Positions 41,873 through 49,487 of a stretch of 64,000 nucleotides of DNA are shown here, one piece after another (positions within the stretch are counted from its first letter, which is position 1; each line of letters begins with the position of its first letter). Source of the stretch: an uncultured Clostridia bacterium. Lineage in GTDB: Bacteria; Bacillota; Clostridia; Christensenellales; UBA1242. The notes under the pieces are model-generated. The model saw only the letters and a program-made list of their open reading frames with translations. It was not told the origin of the DNA and made no database searches. The DNA lies in the NCBI GenBank assembly GCA_934757865.1, contig CAKVLS010000001.1, positions 231,803 to 295,802 on the forward strand, given 5' to 3'. The translations under genes were made by a program, and so were the position numbers.

Positions 41873-42966
41873 TGAAAGAAAAATTTGATATGTCACTTAT
41901 AGATGAGACATTTAGAAGTTACAAAAACGGAGAATTAGTAAAAGCCAAAGCCGTACTAAACTCAAAAGATATGGTTGTAGTCAATATTGGTGGTAAAAAA
42001 GACGGTTATATCCTAAAAAATGAATTAGAGTCAAAAGCTCTTGAAAATGTAAAAGTAGGAGATAACTTTGACGCCATAATCACAAATACAAGCGGCGAAA
42101 ATGGTATGGTTGAATTATCTAAAGCAAAAGCAGAAGCTATGATAAGAGGCAATACTATAGCCTCTGGTCTTAATGTAGGAGATACTGCTAAGATTGTTAT
42201 CACAGATAGTAACAATAGCGGACTAATCAGCAAACTAGGCGAGTATAGAGTATTTGTGCCTTTCTCTCAGATAACAAATAGAAAGGTTGACAATAACTTA
42301 AAGAATTATATAAACAAACAACTAACAGCTGTCGTACTAGAAGTTAACCACGAAGAGAAAAAGATAATTATGTCATCTAGGGCATACGAAGAAAAAGAGC
42401 AAATAAGCTTAGAAAATGCTTTTTGGCAAGCAACTTTTGAAAACAAAGTTGTTAGCGGCAAAGTTGTTAGATTTACAGACTTTGGTGCTTTTGTCAATGT
42501 AGATGGAGTAGATTGCCTAGTACACAATAGCGAAGTATCTTATGATAGAGATAAAAAAGCCGAAGAAGTTTTGGAACTTGGCAAAACATACAACTTCAAA
42601 GTTATTAAACTAGATAGAGATAATAAGAGAGTATCTCTAAGCTACAAAGCTCTATTAGAAAACCCTCTAAAAGATAAACTTGCTAATCTCCATGTTGGAG
42701 ATGTAGTGAAAGGCACTGTTAAGAAGATTTTACCATTTGGCGCTTTACTAGATATCGGCAATGGTGTTGAGGGATTATTGCATGTTAGTGAGGCTTCTCA
42801 AACATTTGTAAAGAATATATACGAGGTAGCAAAAGTAGGACAAGAATTAGAGGTTAAGATTATTAAGATTGATATGGACGCTCTAAAAGTTTCTTTGTCA
42901 CTTAAGGCTATGCAAGAAGTTCCTGAGCTAGAGAAACTAATTGAGCAAATCAACAATCAAGACTAG
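41872..42966 (+). CDS. S1 RNA-binding domain protein (RpsA-like)
   Basis: A 364-residue protein made of four S1-type OB domains at about 15-80, 95-160, 185-255 and 270-340. The third and fourth are most typical: VVSGKVVRFTDFGAFVNVDGVDCLVHNSEVSYDR and GDVVKGTVKKILPFGALLDIGNGVEGLLHVSEAS. It corresponds to the ribosomal protein S1 homologue of clostridia, which is commonly fused to or placed after ispH; no IspH part is here. The start is in TAATG with plsC. The following 210 bases hold only weak inverted repeats and the rpmB promoter. Confidence 0.88.
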   Translation: MKEKFDMSLIDETFRSYKNGELVKAKAVLNSKDMVVVNIGGKKDGYILKNELESKALENVKVGDNFDAIITNTSGENGMVELSKAKAEAMIRGNTIASGLNVGDTAKIVITDSNNSGLISKLGEYRVFVPFSQITNRKVDNNLKNYINKQLTAVVLEVNHEEKKIIMSSRAYEEKEQISLENAFWQATFENKVVSGKVVRFTDFGAFVNVDGVDCLVHNSEVSYDRDKKAEEVLELGKTYNFKVIKLDRDNKRVSLSYKALLENPLKDKLANLHVGDVVKGTVKKILPFGALLDIGNGVEGLLHVSEASQTFVKNIYEVAKVGQELEVKIIKIDMDALKVSLSLKAMQEVPELEKLIEQINNQD

Positions 42967-43117
42967 CTGGCTCAAAAATTATTATATTTAGACCTAATTT
43001 AGGCTATAAATGTTATGACTTATTTTATATTATAAGCATAGTGTTTTTAGCCTAGATAGAGGTTTATAATACAGATAAGTGACAAAATTGTTATTTTATA
43101 AAATTTTGATATTTTAC

Positions 43118-43145
43118 TTGACAATTCTTCTTTATTATGTATAAT
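43118..43145 (+). promoter_or_regulatory. Sigma-A promoter of rpmB
   Basis: Consensus TTGACA (43118-43123), 16 bp, TATAAT (43140-43145). Confidence 0.8.
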
Positions 43146-43176
43146 ATTATTTGTTATTTTATAGGAGAAATTTATT

Positions 43177-43374
43177 ATGGCTAAATGTGAAGTATGTGGA
43201 AAAGCTAATCACAGAGCATCTAAATTAAGTTACAGAAGTTCTCAAATGACAAAAAGAACACTAACTACTCAACATTCTAATGTTCAAAAAGTTACTGTAA
43301 TCGAAGATGGTGCACCTGTTAAAAAGCATGTTTGTACAAAATGCTTAAAGAGTAAAGACATAGTTAGAGCATAA
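43177..43374 (+). CDS. rpmB: 50S ribosomal protein L28
   Basis: A 65-residue ribosomal protein. It begins MAKCEVCGKA and contains NVQKVTV and a C-terminal CTKC pair, so it is the zinc-binding form with two Cys pairs (residues 4/7 and near 55/58). Strong promoter, ribosome site TAGGAG and a terminator make it a single-gene unit, as in many Firmicutes. Confidence 0.95.
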   Translation: MAKCEVCGKANHRASKLSYRSSQMTKRTLTTQHSNVQKVTVIEDGAPVKKHVCTKCLKSKDIVRA

Positions 43375-43405
43375 TTTCATTTATGCTATTTTTTTGCGTG
43401 TCGAG

Positions 43406-43439
43406 AATAGGTTGCAAATAGCTGCGACCTATTTTTTTT
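43406..43439 (+). terminator. Terminator after rpmB
   Basis: AATAGGT (43406-43412) and ACCTATT (43427-43433) with an inner GC-containing stem, T-run to 43439. Confidence 0.85.
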
Positions 43440-43460
43440 ACAATCTTTTTGCTATAGAAG

Positions 43461-43490
43461 TTGCCAAAAATATAGCTTTGATTGTATAAT
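43461..43490 (+). promoter_or_regulatory. Sigma-A promoter of the tRNA-ligase-like gene
   Basis: TTGCCA (43461-43466), 18 bp, TATAAT (43485-43490). Confidence 0.65.
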
Positions 43491-43508
43491 GAATTATGGA
43501 GAAAATAT

Positions 43509-45521
43509 ATGAAAGATTTTGATGATTTTGGACTAAAAAAGATGATAGAGCATAGACCAGATTTCAAAAAGCGTGCAATGATTACCTCAGGTATGCCTAA
43601 TGGTAATAAGTATTTGCATATAGGTCATGCTATGATGTGGACTCACGCAGACATATTCGCAAGATTTTTGAGAGATAAACTTGGATATGAAAATGTTTTG
43701 CATGTGTCAGGTACTGACAGCTTCGGCTCTCCAGTTGAGGAGGGTTACCGCAAGGCTGTAGATAGTGGCGAGTTTGAGGGAACTATAAAAGAGTACGCCC
43801 TAAGCAAGCACGAGCATCAATACAACACCTTCAAAGCACTAGAGATGGGTATTAACCTATATTCTGGTAGCTGTATGGACGAGGCTGTAGAGATTCACCG
43901 TGAGACTGGCGAGTGGCTATTTAACAAACTACTTGAAAATGGCTATCTTAATAAACTATCTACTTATCAATTTTACGATAAGAAGTTAGGCGTTTTTCTT
44001 AACGGCAGACAAGTAATAGGCAAGTGTCCTATTGAGGGGTGTCAAGGCGAAAAAGGTTATGCAGATGAGTGTGACCTAGGACATCAATATATGCCACAAG
44101 AGCTTATTGATCCTGTCAGCGTTTTGAGCGGAGAGAAGCCAGAACTTAGAAAGATAGACAACTGGTATTTTGACCTTCAAAATCATGTAGACCTACTAAA
44201 AGAGTGGACAGATTATTTAGCTAAAAACACTCCAACATATAGCTATGTAATTAAAGAAATAAATGAATTTTTGAAAAAGCCAGAAATGTACATCAAGAGA
44301 GATTTTGAAGAGGACTTCAATAGAGTCAAAAAGAACCTTCCTGCTTTTGAGTACAAAGACGACAATAACAAGTCAAGTTTTACAATAGTATTTGAAAAAC
44401 TTGAAGACAGAGAAAAAGCCTGCGAGATTTTGGCAGAGGCTGGCATTAGATATCGTACTGGTAAGACTTTAGTTCCTTTTAGACTTACTGGCAATGTGGA
44501 GTGGGGCTTGCCTGCACCTAAGACAGCTGGCGAAGGCTTGACTTTCTGGGTATGGCCAGAGAGTTTGTGGGCACCTATTTCGTTTACCAAACAATGGCTA
44601 GTTAGCCAAGGTAAAGATATCGAAGATTGGCGTAAATATTGGTGCGACAAAGATTGCCAAGTATACCAATTTATTGGTGAGGACAATATGTACTTCTATG
44701 GACCTGCTCAAACTGCTATGTGGTTTTGCACTCAAGGTAAAAACCCAAGTATCAATGTTCCAGATGGAGACTTGACTATCCCTCAAATAATCTCTGATAA
44801 GCACTTACTATTCTTAGGCAAAAAAGCCGGTAGTAGTAGCAAAATTAAAGCACCTCTTGCTCATGAGCTTTTGGACTACTATACCGCAGACCAACTTCGT
44901 ATGCACTTCTTAGCTATGAATGTAGGTAACAATCACGGCAATTTTATGCCAAAGGTATTCAATCCAGATGCAGATCCTAACGAAGTTGACCCAGTAGTTA
45001 GAGAGGGCAATTTGCTAACAAATGTATTCAATAGAGTTTTAAGATCTCTTTTCTATACATGGCAAAAAGACTTTGATGGCGTTGTTCCTTATGGCGAGCC
45101 AGACAATGATGTAGTTAAACAAGGCGAAATGTCACTTCTAAAATATGAAAAGTTTATGAAAGATAACAAGTTCCATATGATTAGTTATGAGTTAGATAGC
45201 TATATTCGTAACATCAATAAGTATTGGGTTAAGAATTCTAATAACTTTGCAAACGATATTGAGCTTGAAAAGAAAACTATTGTCAATACTTTGCATATGG
45301 TAAGAGTTGCTATGCTTATGTTACACCCAGTAGCTCCTGAGAGTGTAGAAGCTCTAGCTGACTTCCTAAAAGTTGACAAATCAATCTTTAGCTGGGCTAA
45401 TGAAGACAAAACTTTCTTTGACTTTGTAGAAGACAAAAATAATCATAGACCAAACTTCTTGGAGCCAAAACAAGACTTCTTCAAAAAGCATCCATCACAA
45501 TTAGTAGAAGGTGAGAACTAA
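43509..45521 (+). CDS. Class I tRNA ligase related to methionyl-tRNA synthetase
   Basis: A 670-residue class I synthetase of the MetG group. It has HIGH at about 37-40, a connective domain with Cys residues (CPIEGCQGEKGYADECDLGHQ), an extra 80-residue insert (about 258-335) and a helical anticodon-binding-like C-terminus. However, the usual GTDEHG is GTDSFGSP, the WFDA region reads FWVWPESLWAP, and the KMSKS loop is GSSSK (about 440). Such MetRS-like paralogs occur in Clostridia with no proven function, so true methionine charging is uncertain. ATG 43509 follows TGGAGA. Its stop overlaps the kinase start (TAATG). Confidence 0.75.
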   Translation: MKDFDDFGLKKMIEHRPDFKKRAMITSGMPNGNKYLHIGHAMMWTHADIFARFLRDKLGYENVLHVSGTDSFGSPVEEGYRKAVDSGEFEGTIKEYALSKHEHQYNTFKALEMGINLYSGSCMDEAVEIHRETGEWLFNKLLENGYLNKLSTYQFYDKKLGVFLNGRQVIGKCPIEGCQGEKGYADECDLGHQYMPQELIDPVSVLSGEKPELRKIDNWYFDLQNHVDLLKEWTDYLAKNTPTYSYVIKEINEFLKKPEMYIKRDFEEDFNRVKKNLPAFEYKDDNNKSSFTIVFEKLEDREKACEILAEAGIRYRTGKTLVPFRLTGNVEWGLPAPKTAGEGLTFWVWPESLWAPISFTKQWLVSQGKDIEDWRKYWCDKDCQVYQFIGEDNMYFYGPAQTAMWFCTQGKNPSINVPDGDLTIPQIISDKHLLFLGKKAGSSSKIKAPLAHELLDYYTADQLRMHFLAMNVGNNHGNFMPKVFNPDADPNEVDPVVREGNLLTNVFNRVLRSLFYTWQKDFDGVVPYGEPDNDVVKQGEMSLLKYEKFMKDNKFHMISYELDSYIRNINKYWVKNSNNFANDIELEKKTIVNTLHMVRVAMLMLHPVAPESVEALADFLKVDKSIFSWANEDKTFFDFVEDKNNHRPNFLEPKQDFFKKHPSQLVEGEN

Positions 45522-46222
45522 TGAAAAAAGGTAAGTTAATAGTTATAGAGGGTACAGACTGCTCGGGAAAAGAGACCCAAGCCAACATGCTACTTGATGC
45601 TCTTAATAGCAATGGCTACAAAACAATAAAGATGCAATTTCCTATGTATGATACTCCAACAGGCAAAATTGTTGGAGGTCCATATCTTGGTAAGAGCTTT
45701 ATTTGTGACGGATACTTTGAGGAGGGAGCTTCTCATGTAGACCCAAAAGTAGCTGCACTATACTTTGCTGCTGATAGAAAGTACAATATTGGCAAAGTTA
45801 CCAAGGCTCTAAACGAGGGCACTAATGTTATACTAGATAGATATGTAGATAGTAACATGGCTCACCAAGCTGGTAAATTGACCGATGATATCGCTCAAAA
45901 TGAGATGATTGACTGGCTTGACAAGTTGGAGTATGGATTTTTGGAACTTCCTAGACCAGATACAACTATTTTTCTATATATGCCATATGAGGCAACTCTT
46001 GTCCTAAAAGCGGGAAGAGAAGAAAAGCCAGACCAACATGAGTCAGACCCTGAGCATCTAAAATCGGCCGAAAGAGCTTATAAAAAACTTGCAAAAAAAT
46101 ACTTATACGATACAGTAGAATGTACCGAAAATGGAAGAATAAAAACAAAAGATGAAATTGCTAACGAAGTATACAAAGTAATCTTTAACAAATATTTCTT
46201 TGGAGGTAATGACAATGAATAA
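45521..46222 (+). CDS. tmk: dTMP kinase (thymidylate kinase)
   Basis: Phosphorylates dTMP to dTDP. It has 233 residues. P-loop EGTDCSGKETQ (about 9-19) has Glu where most Tmk have Thr (GKxTQ). FPMYDTPTGKIV, LYFAADRKYN (the substrate-binding A-A-D-R) and LDRYVDSNMAHQAGK (the DRY motif) are present, and the lid region follows near 165. It is translationally coupled to the tRNA-ligase-like gene. Whether it is the cell's only Tmk cannot be told. Confidence 0.85.
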   Translation: MKKGKLIVIEGTDCSGKETQANMLLDALNSNGYKTIKMQFPMYDTPTGKIVGGPYLGKSFICDGYFEEGASHVDPKVAALYFAADRKYNIGKVTKALNEGTNVILDRYVDSNMAHQAGKLTDDIAQNEMIDWLDKLEYGFLELPRPDTTIFLYMPYEATLVLKAGREEKPDQHESDPEHLKSAERAYKKLAKKYLYDTVECTENGRIKTKDEIANEVYKVIFNKYFFGGNDNE

Positions 46223-46955
46223 AGTAGCATTGGTTACAGGTTCTAGTCGTGGTATAGGCAGAGCTACTGCTTATGAACTAGCTAAGAACGGCTATGATGT
46301 AATAATCAATTATGTTAATAACAAACGCCCAGCAGAAGAGCTTGCTGCAAGAATAACAGCAGATTTTGGCGTAAAAACAGCAGTTTTTTGTGCCGATGTA
46401 TCCAATGAGCGTGATGTAGAGATGATGGTTAACGAGATAAAAAAAGACTTTGGAAGAATAGATGTCTTAGTTAACAACGCAGGTATCGCTATGGACTGTG
46501 AGTATAACGATAAGACAGTTCATAACTTTACAAAAGTAATGTCTGTTAACTTAATAGGACCATTCCTTATGGCAAAATATGTTGCACCTATTATGATAGA
46601 GAATAAGTATGGCAAGATAATAAATGTTTCATCAAACAATGCATCAAAATGTTTCTATCCAACATCTGCTGAGTATGATGCAAGCAAAGCCGCTCTTGAT
46701 AACTTAACTCACAATATGGCCATAGAATATGCCCCATATATCAATGTTAATGCCGTAGCTCCTGGCTGGGTAAACACTGATATGAACAAAGATGTCTTCG
46801 CTGATAGCGAGATTAAACGCTTAGAGTGTGACAGAATATTAAAGAATCGTTTTGCAGAACCAGAAGAAATAGCAAAAGCTATAGTATTCTTAGCTTCTGA
46901 CGATGCAGACTATATCAATTCTGCAATACTAACAATAGATGGTGGTATGAGATAA
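46215..46955 (+). CDS. SDR-family oxidoreductase (FabG-like)
   Basis: A short-chain dehydrogenase/reductase of 246 residues. NAD(P)-binding motif TGSSRGIG (about 7-14), NNAG, catalytic Ser region INVSSNN, and Y154-x-x-x-K158 (YDASK). The ending ILTIDGGMR is typical of FabG. 3-oxoacyl-ACP reductase is the nearest match but no fatty-acid genes are adjacent, so the substrate is open. ATG 46215 is preferred to 46209 because GGAGG is at 46202-46206. It overlaps tmk by 8 bases. Confidence 0.82.
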   Translation: MNKVALVTGSSRGIGRATAYELAKNGYDVIINYVNNKRPAEELAARITADFGVKTAVFCADVSNERDVEMMVNEIKKDFGRIDVLVNNAGIAMDCEYNDKTVHNFTKVMSVNLIGPFLMAKYVAPIMIENKYGKIINVSSNNASKCFYPTSAEYDASKAALDNLTHNMAIEYAPYINVNAVAPGWVNTDMNKDVFADSEIKRLECDRILKNRFAEPEEIAKAIVFLASDDADYINSAILTIDGGMR

Positions 46956-46966
46956 AAATATATAAA

Positions 46967-47000
46967 AAAGACTAACTTATCGTTAGTCTTTTTTTTTGTT
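46967..47000 (+). terminator. Terminator after the SDR gene
   Basis: AAAGACTAAC (46967-46976) and GTTAGTCTTT (46982-46991) form a perfect 10-bp stem; T-run continues. Confidence 0.93.
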
Positions 47001-47050
47001 TTTAATTGAGTTTCACTTTTTTAATAAATCCATAAAAATAGGGTAGTGAT

Positions 47051-47076
47051 AAAAAAATAAGCCGTGAGGCTTATTT
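47051..47076 (-). terminator. Terminator of the minus-strand tRNA operon
   Basis: Read on the minus strand, AATAAGCC-TCAC-GGCTTATT is followed by a run of T. It ends one base after the last tRNA (Tyr). Confidence 0.9.
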
Positions 47077-47161
47077 TGGTGGGAAGAGGTGGATTCGAAC
47101 CACCGAAGACTGAGTCGACGGATTTACAGTCCGTTGCATTTGGCCGCTCTGCAATCTTCCC
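47077..47161 (-). tRNA. tRNA-Tyr (GTA)
   Basis: Acceptor GGGAAGA pairs with TCTTCCC, discriminator A and encoded CCA. A long variable arm is present, as expected for bacterial tRNA-Tyr. The anticodon region on the minus strand reads CTGTAAA. Last gene of a six-tRNA operon. Confidence 0.95.
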
Positions 47162-47206
47162 AGATTATAAGCAAATCACTTACCGCTAGGGTAAGTGACT
47201 TTGCAT

Positions 47207-47281
47207 TGGAGCTGGTGGTCGGAATCGAACCAACAACCTGCTGATTACAAGTCAGCTGCTCTACCGTTGAGCCACACCAGC
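47207..47281 (-). tRNA. tRNA-Thr (TGT)
   Basis: Acceptor GCTGGTG/CACCAGC, discriminator T, encoded CCA, T-loop GTTCGATTC, anticodon TGT in CTTGTAA. Confidence 0.95.
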
Positions 47282-47312
47282 ACGGGTTAAATACTTATCT
47301 TCATAAGTATTT

Positions 47313-47388
47313 TGGTGCCTTGGGGCGGAATCGAACCACCGACATAAGGATTTTCAGTCCTCCGCTCTACCGACTGAGCTACCAAGGC
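47313..47388 (-). tRNA. tRNA-Phe (GAA)
   Basis: Acceptor GCCTTGG/CCAAGGC, discriminator A, encoded CCA, anticodon GAA in CTGAAAA. Its ACCA end is complementary to the TGGT of the pheST T-box at 54177-54181. Confidence 0.95.
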
Positions 47389-47408
47389 AAGAAATATTAT
47401 TTTAATAA

Positions 47409-47485
47409 TGGCGACCTGGAAGGGGCTCGGACCCTCGACCTCTAGCGTGACAGGCTAGCGCTCTAACCAGCTGAGCTACCAGGCC
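47409..47485 (-). tRNA. tRNA-Asp (GTC)
   Basis: Acceptor GGCCTGG pairs with CCAGGTC with one G-U, discriminator G, encoded CCA, anticodon GTC in CTGTCAC. Confidence 0.95.
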
Positions 47486-47504
47486 ATAAGTATTAAAATA
47501 ATAT

Positions 47505-47581
47505 TGGTGGGCCTTCAGGGACTTGAACCCCGGACCGACCGGTTATGAGCCGGTTGCTCTAACCAACTGAGCTAAAGGCCC
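47505..47581 (-). tRNA. tRNA-Met (CAT)
   Basis: Acceptor GGGCCTT/AAGGCCC, discriminator A, encoded CCA, anticodon CAT in CTCATAA. The perfect 1-72 pair argues for the elongator form rather than initiator; tRNA-Ile2 (modified CAT) is not excluded. Confidence 0.88.
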
Positions 47582-47622
47582 GCACTTTATTTTAAGCACC
47601 AAATATTTTTTGTCAATAAAAT

Positions 47623-47698
47623 TGGTCGGGGTGAAGAGACTCGAACTCCCGGCCCCATGGTCCCAAACCACGTGCGCTACCAACTGCGCTACACCCCG
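47623..47698 (-). tRNA. tRNA-Pro (TGG)
   Basis: Acceptor CGGGGTG/CACCCCG, discriminator A, encoded CCA, anticodon TGG in TTTGGGA. First gene of the tRNA operon, starting about 20 bases after the promoter. Confidence 0.95.
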
Positions 47699-47718
47699 GC
47701 GAACCGATTGACTACTAC

Positions 47719-47747
47719 ATATTACTATATCTAATAATAAAAGTCAA
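47719..47747 (-). promoter_or_regulatory. Sigma-A promoter of the tRNA operon
   Basis: On the minus strand TTGACT (47747-47742), 17 bp, TAATAT (47724-47719). The region to its right (47748-47952), before spoIIAA, is very AT-rich; no convincing sigma-H promoter or exact 0A box was found in it. Confidence 0.75.
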
Positions 47748-47952
47748 CAATTTTTTTATTATTTTTTATTTTTTTATATAAAAAATTTTAACTATTATTT
47801 CATATATTTTTCACAGTTTTTTGCAAGGCAATTCAGTTGTTTTTCTATATGTTTTCAAAATTTTATTTACAATATAAGTTATTTTATGCCAAAAGGTTTC
47901 AAATTGTTTTCTTGAGGCTTTGGTAGACTAGAGGTAGCAAAAGGAGATAACT

Positions 47953-48261
47953 ATGCAGATAAAGAATAGAATCTACAACAATGTCTTATATGTTGTCTTA
48001 GAGGGCGAACTAGACGAACATACCGCCAAATACACAACTAGCGTACTTGATAAACTTTTTGGTAGTGGCGGTTTTAGACAGATAATAATTGACCTATCGG
48101 AAATGACATTTATGGACAGCACAGGCATAGGCGTGCTAATCGGCAGATACAAAAAAATGAAGAAGCAAGGTATAGGAATCTTTATAACCAATCCGTCATA
48201 TCATGCCGAAAAGATTTTTAAGCTTACGGGGCTATACGAAATAATGCCAAAAATAAGCTAG
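47953..48261 (+). CDS. spoIIAA: Anti-anti-sigma factor SpoIIAA
   Basis: A STAS-domain protein of 102 residues that, when dephosphorylated, releases sigma-F from SpoIIAB in the forespore. The phosphorylated Ser is Ser56 in FMDSTGIGVLIGRYK. First gene of spoIIAA-spoIIAB-sigF, with AAGGAGA at the start. Confidence 0.96.
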   Translation: MQIKNRIYNNVLYVVLEGELDEHTAKYTTSVLDKLFGSGGFRQIIIDLSEMTFMDSTGIGVLIGRYKKMKKQGIGIFITNPSYHAEKIFKLTGLYEIMPKIS

Positions 48262-48271
48262 AGGAGAGAAT

Positions 48272-48715
48272 ATGAAAGAATTAAATAAAATGGAATTAAA
48301 ATTTTTGTCACTATCTAATAATGAAGCTTTTGCAAGGAGCTGTGTCTCGGCGTTTTGCCTAGAAGTAAATCCTACCATGGACGAACTAACGGATATAAAA
48401 ACTGCCGTTTCTGAGGCTGTGACGAACTGTGTTGTGCACGCTTACCCAAAGAATCCTGGGATTATAACGCTTGCAGTGACACTTTTTGATGACAGAGTTG
48501 CAATTAGTGTAAGTGATAGTGGAATAGGCATTGCTGATATCGAAAAAGCAAGAGAACCATTTTTTACCACCAAAAAAGGCGATGAGCGTAGTGGTATGGG
48601 ATTTACCGTTATGGAAAGCTTTATGAGTAGCCTAAGTGTAATAAAAAATATAAATGGGGGAATAACTGTAAGTATGGAAAAACAGCTTGACAGGGAGCAA
48701 GCCATGGAAGGATAA
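48272..48715 (+). CDS. spoIIAB: Anti-sigma-F factor SpoIIAB (serine kinase)
   Basis: A GHKL-type kinase of 147 residues that binds sigma-F and phosphorylates SpoIIAA. The N box is EAVTNCVVHAYP (about 50-61), the G1 box VSDSGIGI (about 87) and the G2 box SGMGFTVMESFM. It begins 10 bases after spoIIAA and ends 12 bases before sigF. Confidence 0.96.
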   Translation: MKELNKMELKFLSLSNNEAFARSCVSAFCLEVNPTMDELTDIKTAVSEAVTNCVVHAYPKNPGIITLAVTLFDDRVAISVSDSGIGIADIEKAREPFFTTKKGDERSGMGFTVMESFMSSLSVIKNINGGITVSMEKQLDREQAMEG

Positions 48716-48727
48716 GAGGAGTTAATA

Positions 48728-49447
48728 ATGCTAGACCACAATTTGACGATGGAATATATAAATAAGGCAAAGGCAGGGGATAGCACAGCTAAGGCGATAT
48801 TGATAGAGAACAACGCACCTCTTGTTAAGAGTATCGTAAAAAGGTACTTGAATAAAGGTGTTGAGTACGATGACCTATATCAACTGGGGTGTTTGGGCTT
48901 TTTGAAAGCCATAAACAATTTCGATGAAGCCTTTAATGTAAAATTTTCGACTTATGCAGTACCAATGATAGCGGGTGAAATTAAAAGATTTTTGCGTGAT
49001 GATGGCTCAATCAAAGTCTCAAGGGCAATAAAAGGACTGTACTTCCAAATCCAAAAGCTCTTTGACGAGAGAAAGTCTCAAAATAAAGAGCCGCCGTCTA
49101 TAAAAGAACTAAGCGAGATATTCCATATAGACGAACAAGAAATAGTCTTTGTTTTAGAGTCGGCAAAAATGCCTCTTTCGTTATATGAACAAATTGATAA
49201 AGACGGCAGTGGTGTTGAGATAATAGACAGGATATCTACAGGTAGCGAGGATGAGAGTCTTACTAACAATATATTAGTTAAAGACTTGCTTAGGACTCTC
49301 AGTCCCAAAGATAGAAAAATCATCATATTAAGGTATTATAGAGATAAGACGCAGAGTGAAATAGCTGATATGTTAGGGGTGTCGCAAGTACAAGTTAGTA
49401 GGATAGAGAATAAGATATTAGAGCGTCTAAAACAAAAAGCAAGATAA
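48728..49447 (+). CDS. sigF: RNA polymerase sigma-F factor
   Basis: The first forespore sigma factor, 239 residues. Region 2 is YDDLYQLGCLGFLKAINNFDEAFNVKFSTYAVPMIAGEIKRFLRDDGSIKVSR (about 47-100) and region 4 has SPKDRKIIILRYYRDKTQSEIADMLGVSQVQVSRIENKIL. The spoIIA operon order makes sigma-F the right member of the F/G/B group. GAGGAG ribosome site. A two-way terminator separates it from the converging lipoprotein gene. Confidence 0.96.
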   Translation: MLDHNLTMEYINKAKAGDSTAKAILIENNAPLVKSIVKRYLNKGVEYDDLYQLGCLGFLKAINNFDEAFNVKFSTYAVPMIAGEIKRFLRDDGSIKVSRAIKGLYFQIQKLFDERKSQNKEPPSIKELSEIFHIDEQEIVFVLESAKMPLSLYEQIDKDGSGVEIIDRISTGSEDESLTNNILVKDLLRTLSPKDRKIIILRYYRDKTQSEIADMLGVSQVQVSRIENKILERLKQKAR

Positions 49448-49487
49448 AAATTAAAAGACCACTTATGTTTAAGTGGTCTAATTTTTA
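49448..49487. terminator. Bidirectional terminator between sigF and the lipoprotein gene
   Basis: AGACCACTTA (49456-49465) and TAAGTGGTCT (49470-49479) form a 10-bp stem with A-runs on the left and a T-run on the right, so it can serve both converging genes. Confidence 0.88.

Noticed and set aside
47748..47952. Search for a sigma-H promoter and 0A boxes before spoIIAA
   Set aside because: AAAAGGTTTC near 47890 slightly resembles a sigma-H -35 but no GAAT-type -10 or exact 0A box was found.
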